From Hydractinia symbiolongicarpus (lineage: Eukaryota > Cnidaria > Hydrozoa > Anthoathecata > Hydractiniidae): a stretch of 64,000 bases of DNA. Made by a program: the position numbers and the translations under genes. The number at the start of each line of letters is the position of its first letter. Within the stretch, counting starts at the first letter, position 1. The notes under the pieces are model-generated. The model was not told the origin of the DNA and searched no databases. It saw only the letters and a program-made list of their open reading frames with translations. The DNA lies in the NCBI RefSeq assembly GCF_029227915.1, contig NC_079876.1:20148001-20212000 (forward strand), read 5' to 3'. This document shows, piece after piece, positions 1 through 11,100 of this stretch.

Positions 1-149
1 ATTTAGATACTTATTCATGCTATTTTGGCATCACGCCAAACAGTTTTCTTCTGATCCTCACTAACAGAATAAATATTAAATAGCACATATATAATGTGTT
101 CCACTTTAGCCACATTTAAAGGTTCTTTAGTTATCACGTGTCCGTTTTT

Positions 150-660
150 AGCAATACTTGTGACCTGAAAGCCGGAAAATCTGTCGCATTAATCTTTTCA
201 GAACGCGTTCTGTTTTTGATGTTGAAAATTTCCATGCTGCTCAACATTCAATTGTTTTGCGCGGTAATGTTCATGCAGGAGATCCTTTAAAATACTTTAA
301 AGCTGTATCTGGACAAGTTATACCCTGAGGGGCATCGATTTCAACAAAATAATAACCCGAAGCACACATCCATTCTTGCAAGAGATTTTATGAAAAAGAA
401 CGATATAAATTACTGGTCTACACCTGCTGAAAGTCCACATCTTAGCCCAATAGAGATGTTGTGGTTTGAATTAAAGCTGTATCTACGTTGGCGTGTCAAA
501 GCGTTGAAGAAAGGAGAATTGGTCAATGGCATTAAATTTTTTGGAGAAATGTAACTGTATAGCTAAATGTAATAAATACATTGATCATTTGTATAAAGTC
601 AATTGTCTGGACATTAAAACAATGTTTTTATTTTGTTTGTTTCAATTTTCCGGAGGCCAG
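150..660 (+). mobile_element. Tc1/mariner-type transposase relic (C-terminal half)
   Basis: Reading across frames gives the order of motifs of a Tc1/mariner DDE transposase: an HRFQQNNNPKHTS-like segment near 336-380, then WSTPAESPHLSPIEMLWFEL near 415-475, then a NKYIDHLYKV segment near 570-600. In active family members the second catalytic Asp lies in a QDNDPKH-type motif; here that position reads Asn. Stops and frame changes break the reading (for example just after the 'NVTV' segment near 555), so this is a dead copy. The N-terminal DNA-binding part and the terminal inverted repeats were not found; the copy may start left of the window. The family call rests on the DPKHTS and TPAESPHLSPIE blocks and is fairly secure. 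Confidence 0.75.
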
Positions 661-1624
661 TTGCTTGTGCGATTTTTTAAGAGTTACGTATATTTTGTGT
701 GGAAAATATAACATTTAGCTTTGTGTGAATAAAAATAGAATTGCATGCACGCTTTCGTAAAACACGAGCATCAGATAACATAACATTTCTAAACGAACAA
801 TTCAACATTGCTGTTTGTGAGTAAAAAATTAAAAAAGCTTTGCTAAATTTTATTTTATTACATTGATCTATTGACGACTATAGCAATTAAATACAACAAT
901 TGAACACACAAAGTTAACATGAGCTAATAAAATTTTGCAAACAAGACATGAACTCTATTGTTTTTGACATGCAGAAATAGCTCATGTATTTAAAAATAGG
1001 TAAATAATGACAATAAAAGTTCTGATGTTACCAAAAGCGAAGGTGATAACTATCGCGTACATGTAAAGTTACATTCGAGCGGTGATACATATACCATTTA
1101 TGAAAAACATCAAGCAAAACGTTTATATCGTTTATATCACAATCTATTTAATCAAAGACATACACAGAGTGTCGTCTTATTTGCTTTCTGCATAATTGGC
1201 TATACATTTTTGCGATGTGCAGCTGTGTACCTGTGCATGCACTTAAGGAGTGGAGGGTTTCATAAATGCGTACCTTCACATTTTGACTATCTATATTCCC
1301 ATATATTTACATTTTGATGTTTTAAAAATGTCTTGATTAATTTTATTAAAATAAGTCTAGAAATAGATTAAATTCTCTCACTTACTGTAAAGATTTCACA
1401 AAATAAGATATTTTTGCAAGTGCTTAAAAAAATACGATCTCACAATATCCTTTATGAAAATTTATTTTGTTTTAATTTTTAGACCTTTTTAAATCAATTT
1501 CTTTAAAAGTTGAGGGAGGGTCAGGGCAAAAGCATACAGGGAGGAGGCAATTTGTTACCTATAGATAGATAGATGTGCATATTTTACATGGCTAGCCTCA
1601 CAAATATCAAGGGATACACCCTGT
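661..1624. other. No gene recognised
   Basis: AT-rich sequence upstream of the DOCK start exon. It holds only short low-complexity runs, including a small ATAG repeat near 1561-1575. No open frame, promoter element or RNA gene could be supported. A non-coding first exon of the DOCK gene could lie here unseen. Confidence 0.4.
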
Positions 1625-1915
1625 TTATTATTTCCAGAAGGGGCCATGGCTTAGATGAGGAGTCCTAGAGTATTTAATGCTCACTTTAAGCTATGCAGAC
1701 CCAATGAGGGTCCGTGCTCTACCAGACAACTCCCTGCAACATCCAACAGCCCACACATTGTGCCATCTCCCCAATTTCCCTCGCCTGAGGCTATGGTAAC
1801 ATTCACTTGCCCATATTAAATCGCCGCCAAGGGGAATCGAACCCCAGTCTCCCGCACAAGTTAGAGTTATAACCACTAAGCTACGGCTCCATGTATAACC
1901 ACTAAGCTATGGCGC
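1625..1915 (-). repeat. tRNA-derived SINE
   Basis: The reverse complement of about 1890-1821 begins with a tRNA-like head. An A-box-like TAGCTTAGTGGTTA is followed about 30 nt later by a B box GGTTCGATTCC set in a GGGG/CCCC stem, the layout of an internal RNA polymerase III promoter. The acceptor stem does not pair properly, so a working tRNA is unlikely. A tRNA-unrelated body continues to about 1625. A second partial A box (reverse complement of about 1893-1915) lies just upstream, suggesting a dimeric or nested head. It lies just 5' of the DOCK start exon, on the opposite strand. Confidence 0.6.
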
Positions 1916-2069
1916 ATATGTACTTAAAGATGCCCTTCCCCTATTTTAATTGTATTATCTGTTTGTATTAAACCTGCGTATATAATTATATAGATTTTAT
2001 TTTAACGTGTGTTGGCTGATATTCATTCCTATTTTATAGTTGTGATAATGTAATAACAGCAGATTTTCC

Positions 2070-2122
2070 ATGATGGCTAATCAAGTTGGCAGAGAACGGG
2101 CTTTTGCTCAAAGGATACAAAG
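2070..2122 (+). CDS. DOCK7: DOCK exon 1 (start codon)
   Basis: Two in-frame ATGs at 2070 and 2073 begin a short exon reading [17 protein letters not shown] before a GTACCT donor at 2123. The RAFAQ segment is the conserved start of DOCK6/7 proteins, which is why this isolated exon, 9.7 kb from the next, is assigned to the gene. It ends two bases into a codon, matching the one-base entry of exon 2. Any 5' untranslated exon is unknown. Confidence 0.8.
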
Positions 2123-5100
2123 GTACCTTTTTTCATGAGAGTTTTGTGCAAGTTTACTTTTTATGCATCTTTTTTTTGGTACCTAGGTTTAATGTACATT
2201 TAATTTTTGTGGACCCCCTACGGGTATTATAGAAAAGAGAAGCTAAATGAACAAATCTCTTAGACTTACAACATATTAACTTTTATTTTACATCAATGAA
2301 TAGTTTTGTATGACTTATAGCCACTCAAAAGCTTACTCAATCTAGGATTACGGCAACAAGACAATACAATTTCTGCATTGTTATGCATGTAATTATAAAA
2401 AAGAAATAACCTACTTGCCATGCAATGGTTGAACAACACTTATATGCCTATCCACTTTGATTTCATGGCTTTGATTGCCCTCTTTTATTTGCCTTTTGAT
2501 TTGTTTGGAATACCATGTTTGTGCTTTCCTTTGTCAAAAAAACATGCAGCTTCGATTTACTGACCAATCAAGAGGTTGGAAAATATTTGTCATACTTTAC
2601 AGATCAAAACACACCCACCTAATCTAATTAATAAGAATACCTAATTAATAAGAATAAATATGAATTTTCCTCACAAATCAAGTGGTTTTGAAATCCACTT
2701 ATTTCAAAATTCATCCGATATTGGTCAAAGTAGTTGACCGGAACACATCAGAAGTTCCTTACCATCTTTTCTTTCCACTTTTCGAACCTGCTTCAAGAGA
2801 CTTGATTACTTTGGTTTCTTCCCTTGAAGTAATACCAGGTTGATTACCTTGCAAGGGTACAAGACATACAACAATTAAACAAACAGCGTTATGAGTCAAA
2901 TTAACAAACGTATAATTACGAGAATGTAGAAGCTATGTTTCAAATTGAATAATTTAGAACATAATTTCCAACATAGAATTGAAGACACTGCATTGGATTT
3001 GGATTTTGTTAAATAAAATTATAGAGACTATGGTAAGCAATGAACTATGAGCGCTTTTGGAAGTGGAAACCGAAAATTGGTCATGAATAACATCTGAAAC
3101 ATAAAGAAGGAAACATCACAATCCCTTCATAATGGCCATCAAAATAAAAACTTTAAAAACATTGACACTACTGCTGACACTACTGCTGAAGAAATTAGTG
3201 CGAAACAAGATGCAGAGTTACACCAGAAGAAAATAAAATAAGAAATGAAACTGATAATTTTTTTATGAATATTTTGTATTATAGTTTTTACTATATTGCT
3301 GCAAATATTAAAAAAATTTGATTAATGAAGTATGATAGTGATTAGTTAACAAGTTAGACCACCTCCAACTGAAACTGGTTATAATTTTTTAAACGGAAGA
3401 CAGTGTAATACTAAATGAAGGCTTCTACAAGAATCGAATCAAGTAGGTAATTGTAAGATGTAGGGGTAAGGGGTAGCTGCTATCTTAATTAAGATCTGTG
3501 CCAGAACACACCTTGTCCTCTTACCATGTTGGTACAGTACAAATTGACTTTAAAGTTAATTAAAGCTCCGACTAGACACAATTTATGTGAAATATACTTT
3601 AGGCTCTGTTTTTAGAATTTTATATAATCAAATCCTTCAAAGAATTAAGAAACTTCAAACAACAGCCTGCCTGCAGTTAGTACAAAGGAAAAACAACTGA
3701 AATTTAGTTTCTAAGAGTTTTCTGTGCTGACAATTGTGATCTAAAATTTGCTGAAGTAATCAATTTTACTTGACTCTCTGTAACTATCTCAAACTGCCAA
3801 CCCAAATAAATATAATTTTGAATTTAAACTAGTGTAGTCAAATACAGGTCTTTGTATGAACCCATACTAACCAGTTTTGGAAGCCATTATTAAAATGGTA
3901 ATATAAAAACATAAACAAATAAAAAACATTTTCATAGCACACAAAAAATAGAAAAAGTGGCTCACTTAAAACCATCTTTTTGTTTCAATTCACATAAACA
4001 ATAATTCGAATTTGTTTTGTGTACTTATAATATTTTAAAATCGAATGGTCTTGAATTCAAAAAGTATCAAAATCGAACATGCGTTTTTTTCTTCCTTGGT
4101 GCCTCGGGAAGAATAGCAACTTAAATATAGCTTTGTTCGTTTTGTTCACAAAGGAATATTTATTTGCAGACCAGATACAGTCAGGTAAAGGGCACAGACC
4201 TCGCAAGCTTGGTATGTACTTTTGACCTCGGGCTTTGTATTTTACAGTACAACATCAAAACCGGTCAGTATCTAAAGAAACAATGATCTTTCCAATGGTG
4301 AAACTATCTATTTTTCGAAAGGGAATATTGACTTTATCCAAATAACTAACTTTTTTTTTCTAATCGGTCTTTCACACCTTTAAATTGAATAGGAGTTACG
4401 AGTGAATGTTTTTTAACACTATCATCCTTTTAAGTTTAATTTTTCAAAATAAAAAAATCTTTTATATTTCCTTTTCGAAAAGAAATGACCATCTGGAAAA
4501 AAACCACCTCAAATCTTTCATTTTTAAAAATTTCAACCGTTCGTGTGTTTTAAAAAACAAATTTGCTTTGATTTCTATGGTATACTCACGTCACGTCTTT
4601 GTGAATAATAAAATTTCAAAAGACAACCTTCTGAATATTCATCCTCACGCAAGTGTGAAAGTAGCACCATCATCAATGAGTATGCTTGAAAGGTGTGATA
4701 TTTAAAAAATCTTTAAAACAGTTTTTCGTAGTGTTTTTTTTGTATAACATCTATTACATTTCAAATCTCGTTTACAAAACTACAAAAGCTCTACAAGGGA
4801 GAGTGCTACTGTGCTGAAGCCAACATGTTTATCTAAAACATTGCTTCCTTGCTTAGCAATAAGGGTAATGTATTTGCACCACACCTGTGGATAACATCAC
4901 GCTTTGTCCAGCAATTATTACTTTAACTCTCCATCATTCAATGTGTTCAGATAACATTGCAACCAATCATCGCCACAAACTGTTTTGGTACACCCAGAGT
5001 CAAGTATCGCCATGCTTAAAGTTTCTCCAACAAAATTTGTCATGCATTCTTCAATAAGGGCTACCTGAACTTCATCTGGTGCTTGTTTTGTTTTGTTTTT

Positions 5101-8100
5101 CTGTCCCGACGTGTATCGGAGCATGACTTTGCCCAGTGAAAAACTGATCCACAGATAGCACATCTACTAGGCTCACCATTTCTATCTAATGGGTTCAATC
5201 TTCTATTCCCATCTGCAAATTTTTGGGTATATGTTCTTCTGTTGTCTCTAGATCGACTTTGAGTTTTATTTTGTCTGTAGGTAGCTCCATAGTAAATGTC
5301 TTCAGTCTTCTCGATTTTGATATCATCACTACCTTGACCAGTCATAAAATTTGAAGGATCTCTAAAAATCTTTTTTAGCTGCTCTTTGGCTTTGGTGTAT
5401 TTTAGTTCTGTTAAAGTTGCTCTAATAAGCTGCTTATGACTTTCCGAAATATTTGAACTGTTAATGAAACGATAAGCTTAAACTCCTTCAGGTAATTCCA
5501 TATCGTAATTCTTGAGCTTGTTGTATAGTCTTTCAAACTCAATAATATAATCATTCGTTGTCATTGATGAAGGTCTACAAAATTTTTCAAACTTTTCATA
5601 TGCTTCATAAGCTGAATGATGCGAGTCCTTAAGATACAAGGAGTCTAACTTCTTCACCAGTTCCTTAACACCATCATCAGAACTTAACACTTCAAGTTCC
5701 CTCTCTAAAATTGCTTCTCATGCTTCAGGGGCGGATACAGGATTTTTTATCTCCTTAGGCGGATTTGAGAAGCGAAGCGAAGCCGACGCGCAATTTGTGC
5801 GTTGCAAAAATTGCTCGTGATAAAACAGCTGGGGGTCTTGGGGGGCGCTGTAAACCCCCCAAGTGGCGGATACAGGATTTTTTTCTCCTTAGGCGGATTT
5901 GCGAAGCGAAGCGAAGCCGACGCGCAATTTGTGCGTTGCAAAAATTGCGCGTGATAAAACAGCTGGGGGTCTTGGGGGGCGCAGTAAACCCCCCAAGTGG
6001 GGTCTGGGGCGAAGCCCCAGAAGCTTTAGCTTATTTATCTATTTCAGCACTCAAAAATGCAGCAGACAGGACCTTCACATGTCCATTTCTTATATGTTAT
6101 TGGAAAAAAAAACAACCATAAAATTCATAAATAAAAGCCAAATAATGTTTTCAGAAAAATTAAGGCTAAAATTAGCCAGCCAGCAAAATTTCTTCTTTCT
6201 TCCAGATTCACATCCAGATAAATGAAATCCAAAAATAACATTTTTTAAAGATTAGAGGATTAAATTAATAATCCAGTCAAAATCTTCTTTCTTCATTCAA
6301 AATCTTCTTTCTTCTTTCTTCCAGCTTGCACATCAGGTAATATAACCAACCATGAACAAAATGAATCTGTCATGAAATGAGTCAAATTGATCAATTGTCA
6401 AAACCAACCAATGAATAAATGAATGAACAACAATCAAAACTGAAAATTTTAAACTAAATTTCAGTACACCAGGTCAACATGAAGCATAAAAAAACATACT
6501 CCTTTCCTTTAATTTAGCAACTTTTTTTCGAAAAGATCCAACATCATTTTCACAAACATAAACCATTTCAGGTTCTGTACTATCAACAGTGGAACAATTT
6601 TTGGAAATTGTGCTAATACTGGAAGTTATAGCAGGTGATTCATATGTTTTAACTATAGGTTTTGTTAAGAAATTAAGTTTTGTCTGTAATTTACCACCTA
6701 CACACATATTACCGTCAGTAAATACTTTTTTAGGAAAACATAATTTAAGTGATTGATCAGTCTTTCGTTTTAAAGAAGAATGAACGAGAGGCACGAAATG
6801 GTTGGACTGAAATTTTGAAGATAACATAAAGCCTTCATAACAAAACATTATGTGTAGATCAGCCTTCATTGAAACATGCTTACGGGGAATTATTTTTTGG
6901 TTCATACAAACCTTAAACTTTTCCTCTCCAATATCAGGGTAATATGAGAATATAATTCTCCCTGTAACTGAGGACAAAGCTAAAAGGCAAAGGAAACTTG
7001 ACCAGTTTTTGTCATTTAAATTTAAGACAGCTTCCTCTTTTATAAGCTCTTCCCCCTCTTTATCGCTGTCACAAGCAACATGGGAAACACAGAAAAATAG
7101 AATATTTTTCAGAGAACTGAAAGAACCTCTCTGCTCTTGAAAGATGGAAGAAAATAGAGGATGATTGGAATAAAAATTTGGGAAGAGAAAAAGTTCCAAC
7201 GATACCAGAAGTCGTAGCAAGTCCACCAACATATTGTTACTTCCCAAACACAAGGATGCTGAACTGTATAAACAATTTCCAGAAGCTTCAGATCTACAAA
7301 AGTGAACATAAAAAATTTGTTCACTTCACTCTACTGCAAATCTACAACAAGAATAACAGCTGGCTCTATTATTGTCATTAAATAGTCTCGATGACCCAAA
7401 TAGAAATTTTTTGTTTATTGTAGTGAACCCCCTTTTGTTTATTGTTTAAAAGCTTATTAGCGCTTTGTCACCACAATACAATTAATTTATTTTTAAACAT
7501 TCCTTAGGGATTATCAACAAAAGTAAAAATAGATAGTTACCTCAAAGCGACGAATGCTTTCTCTTTTGCATACCCAGGAATAAAATGTTCAACACTGAAA
7601 TTTCTGCTTAACAACTTTTTCTCAATCTTTCTCCAATGATCTAATGTTCCAAAATCAGGAAACTCTGTTATTTTATCTTTCAATATCTTATAAAGACTTT
7701 TACATTCGCAAATATCATTGCTTTTTACAGCAAGCACAACCCGATCCCGCAAGCTCCCATCAGAAGACATGTTGGATCAGAAAGAACTTCAGAATTGCAG
7801 TTGGCCGAAGCTGGCCGAACCCATTAAACAGACCGGCTACCGCGAGGCAATAACAATAGGAAGAGTAAATTATTCCTACGCACCCATCCCCTAATATCAA
7901 TCTTTCTTTCACCGTAAATTTCGACTAAAGAGAGTCCAAAAGTCCACACTTCGGCGAGATTCTTTTTACGTCACAAATTCTTTTGTTTTAACCAGAGTCC
8001 AAAAGTCCACACCTCGGCGAGATTTTTCTCGACGTCATAATTCTTTTGTGTTTCTTTTGTTTAAGAGAGTCCAAAAGTCCACACCTCGGCAGCCGCCGAA

Positions 8101-11100
8101 GTCGACTGTTTTTACGGCAGAAAACAAAGGAATCGAGAGAAACAAAGTCAGCGAAATGCGGCAAAATGTAGTTCGACTACCGTAAGAACCATAGTACTTC
8201 GGCAAAGCACATCGAAGGAGAGTCGAGCCTCGGCAAACACTCCTGAGTGGTGATAAGAATATTACCTCGGATCCTGGGCGCAAAGGAATCTTATTAAACG
8301 CTTATAATAAAAATTATGCGTTGCTTTAAATCAATTTCTATATTTAGATACACATGATTTTCTCATTGGCAAAATTTCTCCTTAGGCGAGTGCCGAAGTG
8401 GCCGAAGTCTAAATCCGCCCCTGTGCTTGACCAGTCAAAGTCAAAAAAATAGCAGGTGCCTGCTTCTTCTTCTCCAATGAAGTAAATAATTGGCCATATC
8501 TGTACTTCTTTTTTCCAGTTCTCATAACACATTAGTGTTATCACCAAGTGTCGGTGGGGCTTTGTAGGGTGCCATCTTTAAAAGGTTAGTACACCCTCTG
8601 CTACCAGTGTTAAAAGGCGAAATATGTGACTAACCTGATAATCGTTGTAGCTCTGACTTGGGTTTAACACAACAATCATTAAACACAACAGCAACACAAC
8701 AGCAACGCAACGTTGTACCAATGTATCAGATCTGCACCAAACAGAACAAAAACCCCATCCAACACTATTGTAATTAGTTATACTGTCTAAACACGAACAG
8801 TAGCTTAACAGATATTATAAAGGTTAATTGATTAACATAAATTTTGTGGGTAAGCTTGTATAAGCCCTATATGTTTACTCACAAAATTTGATTGCAAACC
8901 GACATACAGATCCCGAGTTATTGAGTTGTCAGCACAAAAATAAGAGGCCTAGGACGAGCAAACAAGTGTCATTTTGGCAAAAAAATTTATGTTAATCAAT
9001 TAACCTTTATAATATCTATGCCTTGATAAAGTTTGAATGCACACCCCTTAACAGGTCTAAATTTACAAAGATGAATAGAAATTTCCAAATTTGCTATTAC
9101 TGAAATATGACATCATAATTCATGCAGAATAATTAATTCTGAAAATAATTCTGAAATTCTTTAAATGTGAATATCTTGAGAACAAAGAGAGCTTTTCAAG
9201 AAATTTAAAAAGACTTGTTAGCTAACTTTTTAAGCTCTATAATATAAGTCCAACATCATTTTATACCTGGGGTTCCCTTTGAGCAATATGATAAATGTTC
9301 TATCACTTCAACTTAGTCGTTTTCACGTATTAATGTATGTTAATCATATCGTAATTTATTGCTTAAACCAGTTTGTGACAGAAATTGAAAATGCATTAAT
9401 TTTGATATAATTGACTGGAAGACAATCGTCTTATTCCCAATTCTAAAATAGGCAAAACAGGCTTCTCAGCATCCATGTGACACTAATAATTATTATGATA
9501 AAAAAGCAACTTAATAGATCAACCAGAAGTATATGAATACTTGGTGTAAAGTTGGATTGTCATCTGAACATGAATTGTCACTTTCAATGGCTCTTACAAA
9601 TAAATCAGCTTACACCTCAATTCACTAAAGAAAATAAGACATAAGATGTCCCCTCTTGTTGCTAAAGCCATCTTTAATTCGATGATACACCCTCTATATT
9701 TCTACTGCTGTACTGTGTTCGGTGGAGGAGTATAATTTGTGTCCCTTTTTCAACGAGCAAAAACCATCATTAAAAGTCTTAAGAAAGGGTTAACATTCGA
9801 TTCTCAGAAAAAACAAGAAGTTGCTGTTGGTGTATTTAAATGGGATAATGGTTGAATAGACATGATGCAGAAGAATTTGAGTTTAGATCCAACACAGTCT
9901 AGATCAGATTGGAAGGGTTATTAATATACCCTGTCCAACCCATGCTAGCAAGGAAAATAGACATTAAGCTGAGACTGAGGATGATAATGATGAATGGTTA
10001 TAGCAATCATTGTGAACTTGCTAAACATAAAATTAACGCAAGAGGAAACTAATGAAATCAAGACTACCTATAAATCATACTAAAGCTGGTTGGCAGCTCT
10101 CATACTGCTCTTGATCTTTAAAAGTCTGAATTTGTATTTAAAGGATCATTCCACTGTAATTTGTTTTTATTTAGTAGTTTTTTCATTGACCTAAGTGTTC
10201 CGATATGATTTTGGCTAAGTTTTCCTTTTAATTTGGTAATGTTTTCTCACCTTGTAGATTTTGGTTTGTAGTTTATTTCTATCTGTTTGTTTATTATCAG
10301 ATTTTTATCTGGGAAAGTGGAATAATGATTTAGAAATATGTGGTGGTAGCCAAGAAATACAAGTCAATAAAAATCAAATAATAATAACTTGCAAAGATAC
10401 ACTTTTTTTTTCTTATTAGAAATACTGCAAGACTTGCATGGTATCCACCATGTTTAACAAACCATATCAGGTTTCAGTTTATTGTACAATCTCAGGACTT
10501 TTGTCTTACATTTTGAGTTGTGTATGAATACAATGGTTATTGAATGAAGCAAAAACGTTTGTGTTTTTGTTCAACAGATTAAAATTCAGGGTGAACATAA
10601 TTATGGCTATAGAAGGAAATTTATTTTTTGTTATAAAATATTTTTTGGCCATGTGAAAGATTCTATCCTGTTTTGTTTCATTATACATTTTGAGATCATT
10701 GAGGGTTTTCAATTTTAAATTTTGCCTGGTTAGATGCTTTTTATGTAAGTCAGATGTCAAAGATGCGTTACCTTTTGTATTGTCATAGTTGTAGCTAGTT
10801 GATTGTGCTGTTTGTGTGTGTTTACCTGATTTGAAAACTCCTGAATTTCACTCCAGAAAATATTGTATACATTTTTATAACTGCCACCCACTTTTGCTCA
10901 TGGTTATGAAAATTGTAGCAAGATAATTGGATCGAGTTTGTTCATGCAGAGTTTCAAACCTATCAGATCATTTAAATTGTGGCAACATAAAGTAGTAGAA
11001 ACCACCCTAAATAAAATAAAACTAAAAATAGCCAGACTGCAAGTTGTTCACAGGTATACAATGGAGTATACCATACAGCCTATACCACGTTCTATGCTTT

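Larger units (their letters stand above)
5726..8423 (-). mobile_element. DNA transposon with OTU-like protease cargo gene
   Basis: Both ends read CAGGGGCGGAT when viewed inward (5726-5736 and the complement of 8413-8423), and both share a CTCCTTAGGCG motif slightly further in. The element is flanked by the direct repeat TGCTT (5721-5725 and 8424-8428), a 5-bp target duplication. It lies inside the copia-like gag frame, which continues on both sides. CAG-starting ends with a 5-8 bp duplication suggest a hAT-like element, but no transposase is present, so the class is an inference. It contains a two-exon gene on the minus strand, a duplicated left end and three subterminal repeats at the right end. 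Confidence 0.72.
4780..8575 (-). mobile_element. Ty1/copia-like retroelement relic (gag-protease), interrupted
   Basis: Read on the minus strand, an ATG at 8575 starts a gag-like frame with an [10 protein letters not shown] segment. It continues across a foreign insertion at 5690-5478 with [20 protein letters not shown] and [13 protein letters not shown]. Next comes a basic region, a zinc knuckle [14 protein letters not shown] (C-x2-C-x4-H-x4-C, near 5145-5190), then a retropepsin-like [13 protein letters not shown] (near 4990-5030) with the catalytic DSG, and finally a PLLLSKEAM piece near 4830-4870. Stops and frameshifts occur near 5715, 5480, 5070 and 4915. No integrase, reverse transcriptase or LTR was found. 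The copia assignment rests on the gag style and zinc knuckle plus DSG order. Confidence 0.7.

Noticed and set aside
1821-1890. A tRNA gene
   Set aside because: A and B boxes are good, but the acceptor stem and the anticodon arm do not pair well; a SINE head explains it better.
5747-6225. Plus and minus frames of 64-118 codons with [11 protein letters not shown]-type repeats
   Set aside because: They fall in the duplicated left end of the OTU transposon; the two frames repeat the duplication.
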